Positions 54,853-62,438 of a stretch of DNA of 64,000 nucleotides are shown here, piece by piece; position 1 is the stretch's first letter, and the number at the start of each line of letters is the position of its first letter. This DNA is from Sphingomonadales bacterium (GTDB lineage Bacteria; Pseudomonadota; Alphaproteobacteria; Sphingomonadales; Kordiimonadaceae). The position numbers and the translations under genes are program-made. The notes under the pieces are model-generated. The model was not told the origin of the DNA, searched no databases, and saw only the letters and a program-made list of their open reading frames with translations. The stretch is taken from assembly GCA_011088215.1 (NCBI GenBank), contig JAALKD010000001.1:1-64000 (forward strand). The letters run 5' to 3'.

Positions 54853-55625
54853 CTGTTCCAGTTTTGTCGGAAATTATCAGTTAGTGCTTTGGAGCTTTTC
54901 AAAAGAAAGCCTTGGTCACTATCAAGTATAAACAGGCTTGCACCAGCGGCTTTCCAACGCGGTATTTCGGCGATAGACGGTGTAAACATTCCGACAGGCT
55001 TGCCTGCTTTTTTGCCAGCAGCGCATATTTGTTCTACCGCTGACAGAACCTTGTCGTCCATAGGGGATTCGACGCCCATGGCAACTGTCAGGTCGATGCG
55101 CCCAACAAACAGGCAGTCTATTCCGTCAACCGCGGTAATTTCGTCCAGATTATCGAGAGCTTCCAGGTCTTCAATTTGTGCAATCACAACAGTTTCTCGA
55201 CGGGCTGCCTTCAGATTGTCGGCTAGCGACGTGGTGGTGAAACCCGCCGCGCGGGTCGAGCCTGCGTAGCCGCGCCCGCCAGCGCCGAAGTGGCATGCTT
55301 TCACCAATTCTCTTGCCTGATCGCCGCTGCATATATGGGGGGCAACGATTCCGATTGCTCCGCAGTCGAGGGCGTTGAGTATGTGGCTTGGCTCTGCTGA
55401 CGGAACTCGGACAAGTGCAGGCATTCCCATTGCCCTGAGCACGGCGATACAACTATCCATTTCGCTGCGTCCGAACGGGGCATGTTCAGCGTCCAGGCAC
55501 ACCATATCCAAATCTGTCACGGCAAGGATTTCGCAAACCACCGACGACGGGGTTTTTACCCAGGTGCCAATCAAGCCGTCGCTACGGCGAACTCTGTCAG
55601 AAAATGAAGTCACAAAGTACCCCAT
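54849..55625 (-). CDS. HpcH/HpaI-family aldolase
   Basis: A 258-residue class II pyruvate aldolase. IGTWVKTPSSVVCEILA, DMVCLDAEHAPFG, ALVRVPSAEPSHILNALDCGAIGIVAPHI, and IAQIEDLEALDNLDEI-type metal-binding Glu; CLFVGRIDLTVAMG. It would split a 2-oxo-3-deoxy acid or 4-hydroxy-2-oxo acid to pyruvate plus an aldehyde. It overlaps the MetE-like gene by 16 bases and is convergent with the amidohydrolase. Last gene of a three-gene minus-strand operon. Confidence 0.88.
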   Translation of the reverse strand: MGYFVTSFSDRVRRSDGLIGTWVKTPSSVVCEILAVTDLDMVCLDAEHAPFGRSEMDSCIAVLRAMGMPALVRVPSAEPSHILNALDCGAIGIVAPHICSGDQARELVKACHFGAGGRGYAGSTRAAGFTTTSLADNLKAARRETVVIAQIEDLEALDNLDEITAVDGIDCLFVGRIDLTVAMGVESPMDDKVLSAVEQICAAGKKAGKPVGMFTPSIAEIPRWKAAGASLFILDSDQGFLLKSSKALTDNFRQNWNS

Positions 55626-56761
55626 AATTGCTTTGAAGCGAGAGCAGCGCCCTCGCTCATGGCTTGAAGTTTACCGTAGACAATATCTTCATCAACGGCC
55701 CCGAACCCGGCGAAAGTTGAAAACCCGCAATCCGTTCCGGCTATAACGCGTTCCCGTCCGACGATATCTGCAAACCGGCAGATACGCTCAGCGACCAGTT
55801 TGGGGTGCTCGATGAAATTGGTTGTCGAATCAATCACACCCGGCACGAGTATTTTATCGTCAGGGATATTGGCATCGCGAAACACCGTCCATTCGTGAGC
55901 GTGACGTGGATTGGACGCTTCAAAGAGAAGCGCCTGAGGCCTAGCTTTCAGCGCGACAGGCAATACCAAGTCCATATCCGCGTCGCAGTGGTGCGGGCCT
56001 TCATAGTTGCCCCAACATACATGAAGCCTCATTTTCTCTGGTGGGATATTGCGAGTGGCGTGGTTCAGCGCTTCGATATGCTGCTCTGCTAACCTAATAT
56101 ACTCCGCGTCTTCCTTGTCCTTAAACATCATATGCCGCCCCAAGCCAATATCGGGGCTATCGAGCTGGAGCAGAAACCCAGCCGTTATGATTGCTTCATA
56201 TTCGTGCCGCATGGCATCGGCCAGCGCTTCAAGATAGGCCTCTTGAGTGCTGTAAAAATTGTTTGGCTGGAACAGAGCAATAACACCCGGCGACGCCGCA
56301 TTCATGAAGCATTCTAGTGGGTTACTTTGGACTGCCGCAGCTTCCAGATTGGCAAGATCCGCTTGCAGTGGCTTTTTATCTTTGACTTTAATTTCACCAA
56401 CACACATTGGACGACGATACGTAGGAGTTCCGTCCCCCTTCGACTGCCGAGTTAAAAAACCAGGATATTCTTCCAGGTCTTTCGGCGCCTTTCTTGGGCT
56501 GTCGCCGTCAAAACCAGTGATCCGGTCTTTGATGTAAGTAGCATAGGATATTTTGCTCATCTCACCGTCAGACACAATGTCCACGCCGGATTTCACTTGG
56601 CGTGCAACGACGGTCGACACTGCTTCCTTGATGGTTGCGGCGAGGCCAGTAGGGTCGGCCAACTTACCTTGCTCGTGTGCAAAAACGCCGTCGCTCACCG
56701 CTTTGGAGCGCGGCAAACTGCCAACATGAGTTGTAAGGATTCGATCTAGGCTTTTTTTCAT
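55610..56761 (-). CDS. MetE C-terminal-like zinc protein (methionine synthase II family)
   Basis: A 383-residue barrel matching the C-terminal catalytic half of cobalamin-independent methionine synthase, without the N-terminal half. LTTHVGSLPRSKAV, VDIVSDGEMSKISY, LHVCWGNYEGPHHCD (zinc His and Cys) and VIAGTDCGFSTFAGF (second Cys). Stand-alone members include methyltransferases and epoxyalkane:coenzyme M transferase, which activate a thiol on zinc. Its place between a hydrolase and an aldolase in a catabolic operon argues against a methionine-synthesis role. Which thiol or C-C/C-O bond it works on is unknown. Confidence 0.85.
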   Translation of the reverse strand: MKKSLDRILTTHVGSLPRSKAVSDGVFAHEQGKLADPTGLAATIKEAVSTVVARQVKSGVDIVSDGEMSKISYATYIKDRITGFDGDSPRKAPKDLEEYPGFLTRQSKGDGTPTYRRPMCVGEIKVKDKKPLQADLANLEAAAVQSNPLECFMNAASPGVIALFQPNNFYSTQEAYLEALADAMRHEYEAIITAGFLLQLDSPDIGLGRHMMFKDKEDAEYIRLAEQHIEALNHATRNIPPEKMRLHVCWGNYEGPHHCDADMDLVLPVALKARPQALLFEASNPRHAHEWTVFRDANIPDDKILVPGVIDSTTNFIEHPKLVAERICRFADIVGRERVIAGTDCGFSTFAGFGAVDEDIVYGKLQAMSEGAALASKQLWGTL

Positions 56762-57477
56762 GGGGTGGCCTTTTCTACACGTTCAATAAGATCAGCAAGC
56801 ATGCTGTTGACGATGGCCGGAGCTTCCAGCGATGACATGTGTCCGCAATCCGGCAATACGGTGAGGTTAGCATTTGGAATAAGGGAAGCCATCATCTGAT
56901 GATACTCCACCGGGCATAACTCATCTTCCTGACCGCACAGCACGCATGTTGGGCAAGTAATTGTTTTCAACGTCTCAAGGCTCTCGGGCCTGGCCATCAG
57001 GGCCTTGCTGTGGCGCTCAAACACATCCGCCCCCTGATCCTCGCCCATTTGACGGAGTGTATTCAGCAGGTTTTTGTCTGCCCTATGCACTGCAGCTACG
57101 TAGTTAGGCTTTAGTTCTTCCACCAAAATTCTTATCAGGTCGCCGTTGCGAACCGCTTCGATTTGATGAAGCCGTTCGGACTTGCGAGCTTTCGACTCTT
57201 TCATTGCGTTGGTGTCAAGCAGCGCAATGCCTTTGATCCGCGCAGATGAGTGCCTCCACATTTCGAAAGCGACGATACCTCCCATCGAGAGGCCTGCCAG
57301 AACGAAATCGCCGTTTACCTCATTTAAGGCGCGGGCTGCCATCTCTGGTACGGAGTTGCATGAAGACAGGTCTGGAACGATTACCGATCGCTGGCTTGAA
57401 AAAGCGTCAATTTGCGGCTGCCACAACCGGTGGTCACACATCAAACCAGGAACAAGAACCAAGGGATAATTTTGCAT
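56758..57477 (-). CDS. Alpha/beta hydrolase
   Basis: A 239-residue alpha/beta hydrolase: LVLVPGLMCDHRLWQPQIDAF opens it, LAGLSMGGIVAFEMWR has the nucleophile serine, LCGQEDELCPVEYHQMM the aspartate strand and LPDCGHMSSLEAP the catalytic histidine. It is the first gene of the operon with the MetE-like and aldolase genes (ATGA overlap with the next). A LacI-type operator lies 23-38 bases upstream. Probably a lactone or ester hydrolase in the catabolic route. Confidence 0.88.
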   Translation of the reverse strand: MQNYPLVLVPGLMCDHRLWQPQIDAFSSQRSVIVPDLSSCNSVPEMAARALNEVNGDFVLAGLSMGGIVAFEMWRHSSARIKGIALLDTNAMKESKARKSERLHQIEAVRNGDLIRILVEELKPNYVAAVHRADKNLLNTLRQMGEDQGADVFERHSKALMARPESLETLKTITCPTCVLCGQEDELCPVEYHQMMASLIPNANLTVLPDCGHMSSLEAPAIVNSMLADLIERVEKATP

Positions 57478-57499
57478 TTTCTTTCACGCACAACCAATT

Positions 57500-57515
57500 T
57501 GTACTTCGAATGCAA
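57500..57515. promoter_or_regulatory. LacI-type operator upstream of the hydrolase-MetE-aldolase operon
   Basis: TGTACTTCGAATGCAA shares the right half-site GAATGCAA exactly with the perfect palindrome at 59958. It is 23-38 bases before the hydrolase start, overlapping the expected promoter. Confidence 0.75.
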
Positions 57516-57547
57516 TATACACCAGTAACGGACGAATACTCAATGTA

Positions 57548-58600
57548 TTATTCAGATATTTTAGCTGACGTGCCTTCGATCATGATTCCGGAAAACACGC
57601 GTTTTTCCGGTGGCAACGACGGATTTTCAATGCGCTCCATCAACATGGTAACTGCAGCATCAGTCATTCTCCCAACCGGTTGCCGAACGGTTGTCAAATC
57701 ATAGCTGGACCAATTTGACGGGCCAACACCGTCAAAGCCAACCACAGATACATCTTCTGGTACTTTCTTGCTGTGGCTATATCGCAGTGCATCGATGGCG
57801 CCGATCGCCGACAGATCATTTACGCAGATAATTGCTTCAGGTATTTCGCCTCGTTTTAAGCGGATATCTTCAATACCGGCACCGCCGCATTCATAAGAAT
57901 AGTCGCCGGACACACTGGTAATGTCTGCAATGCCGAGTTCCTTCAGTCGGTCCATGGTCGCGGCCATACGTTCATGTGCGACGACCGAATCTTCCGGACC
58001 TCCAATGATGCCAAACCTCTTATGCCCGGCAGCCACCAGATCGTTGACGAGATGGCGTGCCCCTTCGGCCTGATCACAACACACGGCATTAACAGCTAGA
58101 CTGGTATAAAAACGATTGTAAAAAACCAACGGTTTGTTGCGCCGGTTAAATTCTGCAAGCTGTTCATCTGTCAGTTTCACTGCAGCGATAACGCCGTCCA
58201 CCTGATACTGCCATATCTGCTGAAGAGCGGCTTCTGTTTTACCTTCACCCTCAAGGGCAAATAAAAGAACCCTGATACCTCGGTCTGAAAACTGCTGGCT
58301 GAGTTGCGACAATACCTCAGGGTAATAGAGGTTGGTTAGATTGGAAATAATCACGGCGACTAGATTTGAACGGCGGGTAAGCAGGCTGCGCGCTATAGCG
58401 TTAGGCTCATAACCCAGACTGTTGGCGGCCTTCATCACCTTGTCGCGCATTTTTTTAGAAACGGAAGCGCCCGGCTTGAAGCATCGGGAAACCGCTGACT
58501 GGGATACACCGGCCACGCGCGCTACGTCATAAGAGGTCACAGCGCGCGCGTTATCCGGATCGTTCAGCGCATCTGATTTATCTATGTTCTTCCCCGCCAT
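57548..58600 (-). CDS. LacI/GalR-family transcriptional repressor
   Basis: A 350-residue protein. The HTH and hinge are at residues about 22-75 ([42 protein letters not shown]). A periplasmic-binding-protein-like effector domain follows ([67 protein letters not shown]). It starts inside the 3' end of the HisD-like gene (23-base overlap), so the two are co-transcribed. The central-CG palindrome found at six promoters in this cluster is a typical LacI-family operator; it includes the promoter of its own operon, so autoregulation is likely. Confidence 0.93.
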   Translation of the reverse strand: MAGKNIDKSDALNDPDNARAVTSYDVARVAGVSQSAVSRCFKPGASVSKKMRDKVMKAANSLGYEPNAIARSLLTRRSNLVAVIISNLTNLYYPEVLSQLSQQFSDRGIRVLLFALEGEGKTEAALQQIWQYQVDGVIAAVKLTDEQLAEFNRRNKPLVFYNRFYTSLAVNAVCCDQAEGARHLVNDLVAAGHKRFGIIGGPEDSVVAHERMAATMDRLKELGIADITSVSGDYSYECGGAGIEDIRLKRGEIPEAIICVNDLSAIGAIDALRYSHSKKVPEDVSVVGFDGVGPSNWSSYDLTTVRQPVGRMTDAAVTMLMERIENPSLPPEKRVFSGIMIEGTSAKISE

Positions 58601-59864
58601 ATCGCCTCAATCTGATGTCGGCCTGTTCTTTATGGCCCATGAAACCTTCGAGGGCGCACAGCCGAGAACAATATTCCCCCACAAGGACCGAAGCGCTTTC
58701 AGTAACACGCTGATATGTGCATGTCTTTATGAACTTACCGACCCATAGACCGCCAGTATAACGTGCCGCTTTCTTTGTCGGCAAGGTGTGATTTGTACCG
58801 ATCACCTTGTCCCCGTATGAAACGTTTGTTTCGGGGCCAAGGAACAGCGCCCCGTAGTTGGTCATATTGGTCAGAAAATAATCAGGGTCTGATGTCATGA
58901 CTTGGACGTGTTCGGATGCAATGTCGTCAGCGACCTGCACCATCTCCTCGAGCGTATCACAAACAATGATTTGGCCGTATTCCCGCCACGCCTGACCTGC
59001 GATGTCAGCTGTGGGCAGGATGGTGAGTTGGCGATCAACTTCTTTAACAGTATCTTCAGCAAGCGCCTCGGAATTGGTCAGCAAAATTGCAGGTGAATTA
59101 GGGCCGTGTTCGGCCTGCCCAAGCAAATCGGCAGCGCACAACTCGCCGTCCACGCTGTCATCGGCAATCACTAACGTTTCAGTTGGCCCGGCAAACAGAT
59201 CAATGCCTACCCGCCCAAACAACTGACGTTTAGCCTCGGCAACAAATGCATTGCCCGGCCCAACGATGAAATCTACAGGCGCAATGCTTTCAGTACCAAG
59301 CGCCATGGCGCCAACGGCCTGTATGCCGCCAAAACAATATATTTCGTCGGCGCCAGCCATATCCATTGCCACAACAATGGCCGGGGAGGGGCGCCCACCA
59401 AACGGCGGCGCAGCTGCAATCACCCTCGGCACACCAGCTACCTTGGCTGTAACTACGCTCATATGAGCACTAGCCACCAACGGATACTTGCCGCCAGGCA
59501 CATAACAACCGACCGAATTCATCGGGATATGTTTGTGACCGAGCGTTACACCGGGCAGGGTTTCGACTTCTACGTCTTTCATGCTGTCTCGTTGGGCCTG
59601 GGCGAAATTGCGAACCTGTTCTTGAGCAAAACGGATATCATCCTGATCTTGCTTGGATACCTCGTCGTAGCATTTGGCTATTTCCTCAGCAGTAAGCCGG
59701 TACGAAGGTGGTGACCAGCTATCAAATTTTTCAGAGTAGTCACGTACTGCCGCATCGCCGCGCTTTTCAATGTCGGCAAGAGTGTTTTCTACGATCTGTC
59801 TTACTTTTGCGTCATTGTCTGCAGCCACATCCGCGGCAATGCCTTCTTTATGATAGCGTATCAC
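58578..59864 (-). CDS. Histidinol dehydrogenase-like NAD-dependent alcohol dehydrogenase
   Basis: A 428-residue HisD-family protein starting at GTG 59864. The zinc and catalytic residues are kept: [15 protein letters not shown] (Gln, His), [11 protein letters not shown] (catalytic Glu-His), [16 protein letters not shown] (Asp) and [11 protein letters not shown] (His). No other histidine biosynthesis gene is nearby, while a LacI repressor and catabolic genes are. A catabolic paralogue is therefore more likely; family members such as HpsN oxidise dihydroxypropanesulfonate. The substrate here is not shown. A perfect operator lies 94-109 bases upstream. Confidence 0.85.
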   Translation of the reverse strand: MIRYHKEGIAADVAADNDAKVRQIVENTLADIEKRGDAAVRDYSEKFDSWSPPSYRLTAEEIAKCYDEVSKQDQDDIRFAQEQVRNFAQAQRDSMKDVEVETLPGVTLGHKHIPMNSVGCYVPGGKYPLVASAHMSVVTAKVAGVPRVIAAAPPFGGRPSPAIVVAMDMAGADEIYCFGGIQAVGAMALGTESIAPVDFIVGPGNAFVAEAKRQLFGRVGIDLFAGPTETLVIADDSVDGELCAADLLGQAEHGPNSPAILLTNSEALAEDTVKEVDRQLTILPTADIAGQAWREYGQIIVCDTLEEMVQVADDIASEHVQVMTSDPDYFLTNMTNYGALFLGPETNVSYGDKVIGTNHTLPTKKAARYTGGLWVGKFIKTCTYQRVTESASVLVGEYCSRLCALEGFMGHKEQADIRLRRYGGEEHR

Positions 59865-59957
59865 TTTTTGACTCCTGAAAATTGTGTTTAGCGCGAATGG
59901 TCATGCCGCCATTTTGCGGCGTGCCGATTCGCTAAATTTGCGCGAACGTAAGATATT

Positions 59958-59973
59958 TTGCATTCGAATGCAA
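59958..59973. promoter_or_regulatory. Perfect LacI-type operator palindrome
   Basis: TTGCATTCGAATGCAA is a perfect 16-base palindrome with a central CG, 94-109 bases upstream of the HisD-like gene, which is co-transcribed with the LacI-type repressor. It is the best copy of the motif in the cluster. Confidence 0.82.
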
Positions 59974-60012
59974 TAATTCAATTAGAGAAGACTTATACTG
60001 AACATCAAACCG

Positions 60013-60749
60013 CTACTGAGCGGTCCATCCGCCGTCGACGCGCAGGCTGTGTCCGGTGACCATCGCTGATGCGGGGCTGGCCAGATAAAGGACAGCATTT
60101 GCCACATCTTCAGGCTTCCCTACATGCCCGAGCGGAATCATGCGATCGACAAAAGCCTTAAACTCAGGTTCCTCAAACATCGGTTTTTCATCGGAGTTTC
60201 GGTGAAGGTGGGGGCAACAGAATTGACCCGGATACCGTTTGGTGCCAGTTCTACGGCCATTGCTTTTGTCAGTCCTTCAATCGCATGTTTTGTCATACAG
60301 TAAACAGTGCGATTGGGGGAACCAACATGTGCCATTTGGGAAGACATATGAACGATAGAACCGCCACTGCCTGCGTCCAGCATTACCCGCACAGCAGCTT
60401 GGGCCACTAAAAATGCCACTCGAACATTGAGTCCCAGAACAGCGTCCAAGTTTTCCACGCTAACTTCTTCGAAAGGCTCAGGCCGGTTTGTTCCAGCATT
60501 ATTTACCAGGATATCGAGTGCGCCCAATGATTCGAATTTATTCAGAAACGCTTCGGATGCGACATCAAAGACCCACCCTTCGATGTTAGAGTTTTCTTTT
60601 GAAAGGTTCTGTAAATCCTCTTCTGTTCGGGCAACCGCGATTACGTGTGCACCGTATTCAGCGAGGATAAGCGAACAAGCTCGGCCTATCCCTTTTCCGG
60701 CACCGGTAACCAGCGCGGTTTTTCCTGTTAAGTCAAATGGCTCGCTCAT
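60013..60749 (-). pseudogene. Short-chain dehydrogenase with a frameshift near its 3' end
   Basis: The upstream part encodes a normal SDR: LTGKTALVTGAGKGIGRACS, NNAGTNRPEPF, catalytic HMSSQMAHVG and YCMTK. After TFTETPM the frame shifts; in the next frame the sequence continues KPMFEEPEFKAFVDRMIPLG, then VTGHSLRVDGGW and TAQ with stop TAG at 60013-60015. One base is missing from the A run (T5 on the plus strand at 60184-60188). With it restored the enzyme is 245 residues. As written the protein ends at 60138 (203 residues) and lacks the C-terminal substrate loop. Homopolymer sequencing error is a strong alternative. Confidence 0.88.
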
Positions 60750-60807
60750 AACACGCCTCGTTCCTGGATGAAAATTTGCACTTGATCTTCGAAATAAGTA
60801 TAACTAT

Positions 60808-60823
60808 TTGCATTCGCATTCAA
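60808..60823. promoter_or_regulatory. LacI-type operator in a divergent promoter
   Basis: TTGCATTCGCATTCAA keeps the left half-site TTGCATTC exactly. It lies between the SDR gene (59-74 bases upstream) and the exported hydrolase gene (42-57 bases upstream). A second TTCGAA core is at 60788-60793. Confidence 0.68.
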
Positions 60824-60864
60824 TATTATTGTTACCACGAATACATTAGCGTCGAGGGATTGAA

Positions 60865-62292
60865 ATGATGCCGGGCACATTTAAAATGTTAATAATAGCT
60901 GTGGTGACAGTATCGTCGCACCCATCCGTGCAGGCGTGGCAAAAAGATAGCAGTAGCCTTCATTCCTCTTCTAACCAGGGTCAGGTTTCTTTGTATGAAC
61001 TGACTGTGCCAAAACTCCGAGAACGCCAATTTGGTTCTCGGCTTGAACCTGTAGTGCTCCTCGGATCCTACAGGGGCGAGAGCGACTATTCCAAAATTTA
61101 TTCAAGCGATGGAAGCGCGCCATACAATAGTTACCTTGCAGCATATCGATCTGATGGATTGCGTTTGTACACACGCGTAGACATCCCGGCATCGCCCGCC
61201 CCAGCAAATGGGTACCCCGTACTGATCTTCACCCATGGTTATGTAGGAATTGCGGAGGCTCCCAATTTTCATTTCAGCTACACTGATAAATCAATGTATG
61301 CGGAATTGATCGACGCCTATGTCGACGCCGGATTTGTTGTGTTAACGCCTGGCTACCGCGGCCACGGTGTTGCGAATGGCATTCAGGCGGACGGCATCGA
61401 CTATATGGAAAAGTGGGATAACGGAAGTTATGTTAGCCCTATATTCTATGCCATTGATGTTTTGAACCTGCTTGATGGTGTCCAGTCACTGGAAGCTCTT
61501 GAATGGCCTGGCAAACAAGACAAAATCACCGTAAACTTGGAAAGAATATCACTCGCAGGGCACTCGCAGGGCGGCGACGTCGCTCTGAATGTGCTGGCGG
61601 TTGCCGGAGAAGGATCAAAAGTCAAAAATAAAATTCGAAGCGCATCAATTTGGTCTGGCACATTTCCAGACCGCATGACCCAAGCCGAAACATATTACCC
61701 TATGCAATCTACACCCGAAGCCTTTACTGGTGGTGATGGAAAATGGACAGGAACAGCCGCCGGTACGGACGGTTCCTTCAATCCTAATTTTATATTTGCT
61801 TATCCGTCGGACTGGATTGAAACCCCTCACGTTAAAGATTGGACGTGGCAAAAGAAAACCTGGTTTCGCACCAATGTGGGGGACGCGTTGGTTGTTAAAT
61901 TCGACGAAATGTATGACGCCCTTATCAATTACACCACCGACGTAGATAAACCACAATATCACATCAGCAAAAACGCTGACGGCAAAACTACCATTTCACA
62001 CGACCCAACGGTGCTAAACTTGATGAACTCCCTCGGCGCTTTCCAGCATGCCCAGTATCTCACAGAGCCGCTCAATCTGCACGTGCCTGACCAGGATTTT
62101 TATTCCTTGCCTGAGTGGAATGAAAACCTGTGTAAGCGCGTCGATGCCGCAAACGGCGATTGCCGCCTCTATATTTATCCTCAAAACAACCACGGCCTTC
62201 GTCTATCATCACATGCTTGGTTCTCAGGTCCAGCAGCGCCGGAGGGCTACCGCTTGATGATTGAACGAGATATTCGTCATTTCCGGCAATAG
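60865..62292 (+). CDS. Exported alpha/beta hydrolase
   Basis: A 475-residue protein with an N-terminal signal peptide (residues about 8-24, cleavage near VQA-W). GYPVLIFTHGYVG is the oxyanion strand, ISLAGHSQGGDVALNVLAV has the nucleophile serine, and NNHGLRLSSH near the C-terminus supplies the likely catalytic histidine. Similar to secreted dienelactone-hydrolase or S9-like esterases. It may release the substrate of the cytoplasmic pathway outside or in the periplasm, together with the exported sulfatase; this is inferred from a shared operator. Confidence 0.85.
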   Translation: MMPGTFKMLIIAVVTVSSHPSVQAWQKDSSSLHSSSNQGQVSLYELTVPKLRERQFGSRLEPVVLLGSYRGESDYSKIYSSDGSAPYNSYLAAYRSDGLRLYTRVDIPASPAPANGYPVLIFTHGYVGIAEAPNFHFSYTDKSMYAELIDAYVDAGFVVLTPGYRGHGVANGIQADGIDYMEKWDNGSYVSPIFYAIDVLNLLDGVQSLEALEWPGKQDKITVNLERISLAGHSQGGDVALNVLAVAGEGSKVKNKIRSASIWSGTFPDRMTQAETYYPMQSTPEAFTGGDGKWTGTAAGTDGSFNPNFIFAYPSDWIETPHVKDWTWQKKTWFRTNVGDALVVKFDEMYDALINYTTDVDKPQYHISKNADGKTTISHDPTVLNLMNSLGAFQHAQYLTEPLNLHVPDQDFYSLPEWNENLCKRVDAANGDCRLYIYPQNNHGLRLSSHAWFSGPAAPEGYRLMIERDIRHFRQ

Positions 62293-62355
62293 CAGACGGG
62301 AAGCTCTATCAAAAACTATTCGATAGTCAGCGTAATCTCAGCCATAAGTATCGAA

Positions 62356-62371
62356 TTGCATTCGAAGTCAA
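62356..62371. promoter_or_regulatory. LacI-type operator upstream of the symporter gene
   Basis: TTGCATTCGAAGTCAA matches the cluster palindrome at 14 of 16 positions, 68-83 bases before the GTG of the sodium symporter gene. It lies between the convergent-free ends of the exported hydrolase and the symporter. Confidence 0.75.
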
Positions 62372-62438
62372 AATGTGCGAACAAATATGATATGAAAAGC
62401 TGGTGCTGCCAGGGCGTTCACATACAGGGGAAGTGAAA

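Noticed and set aside
58578..59864. True histidine biosynthesis hisD
   Set aside because: No his operon neighbours, and it is co-transcribed with a LacI repressor behind a catabolic operator. I keep the family but not the gene name.
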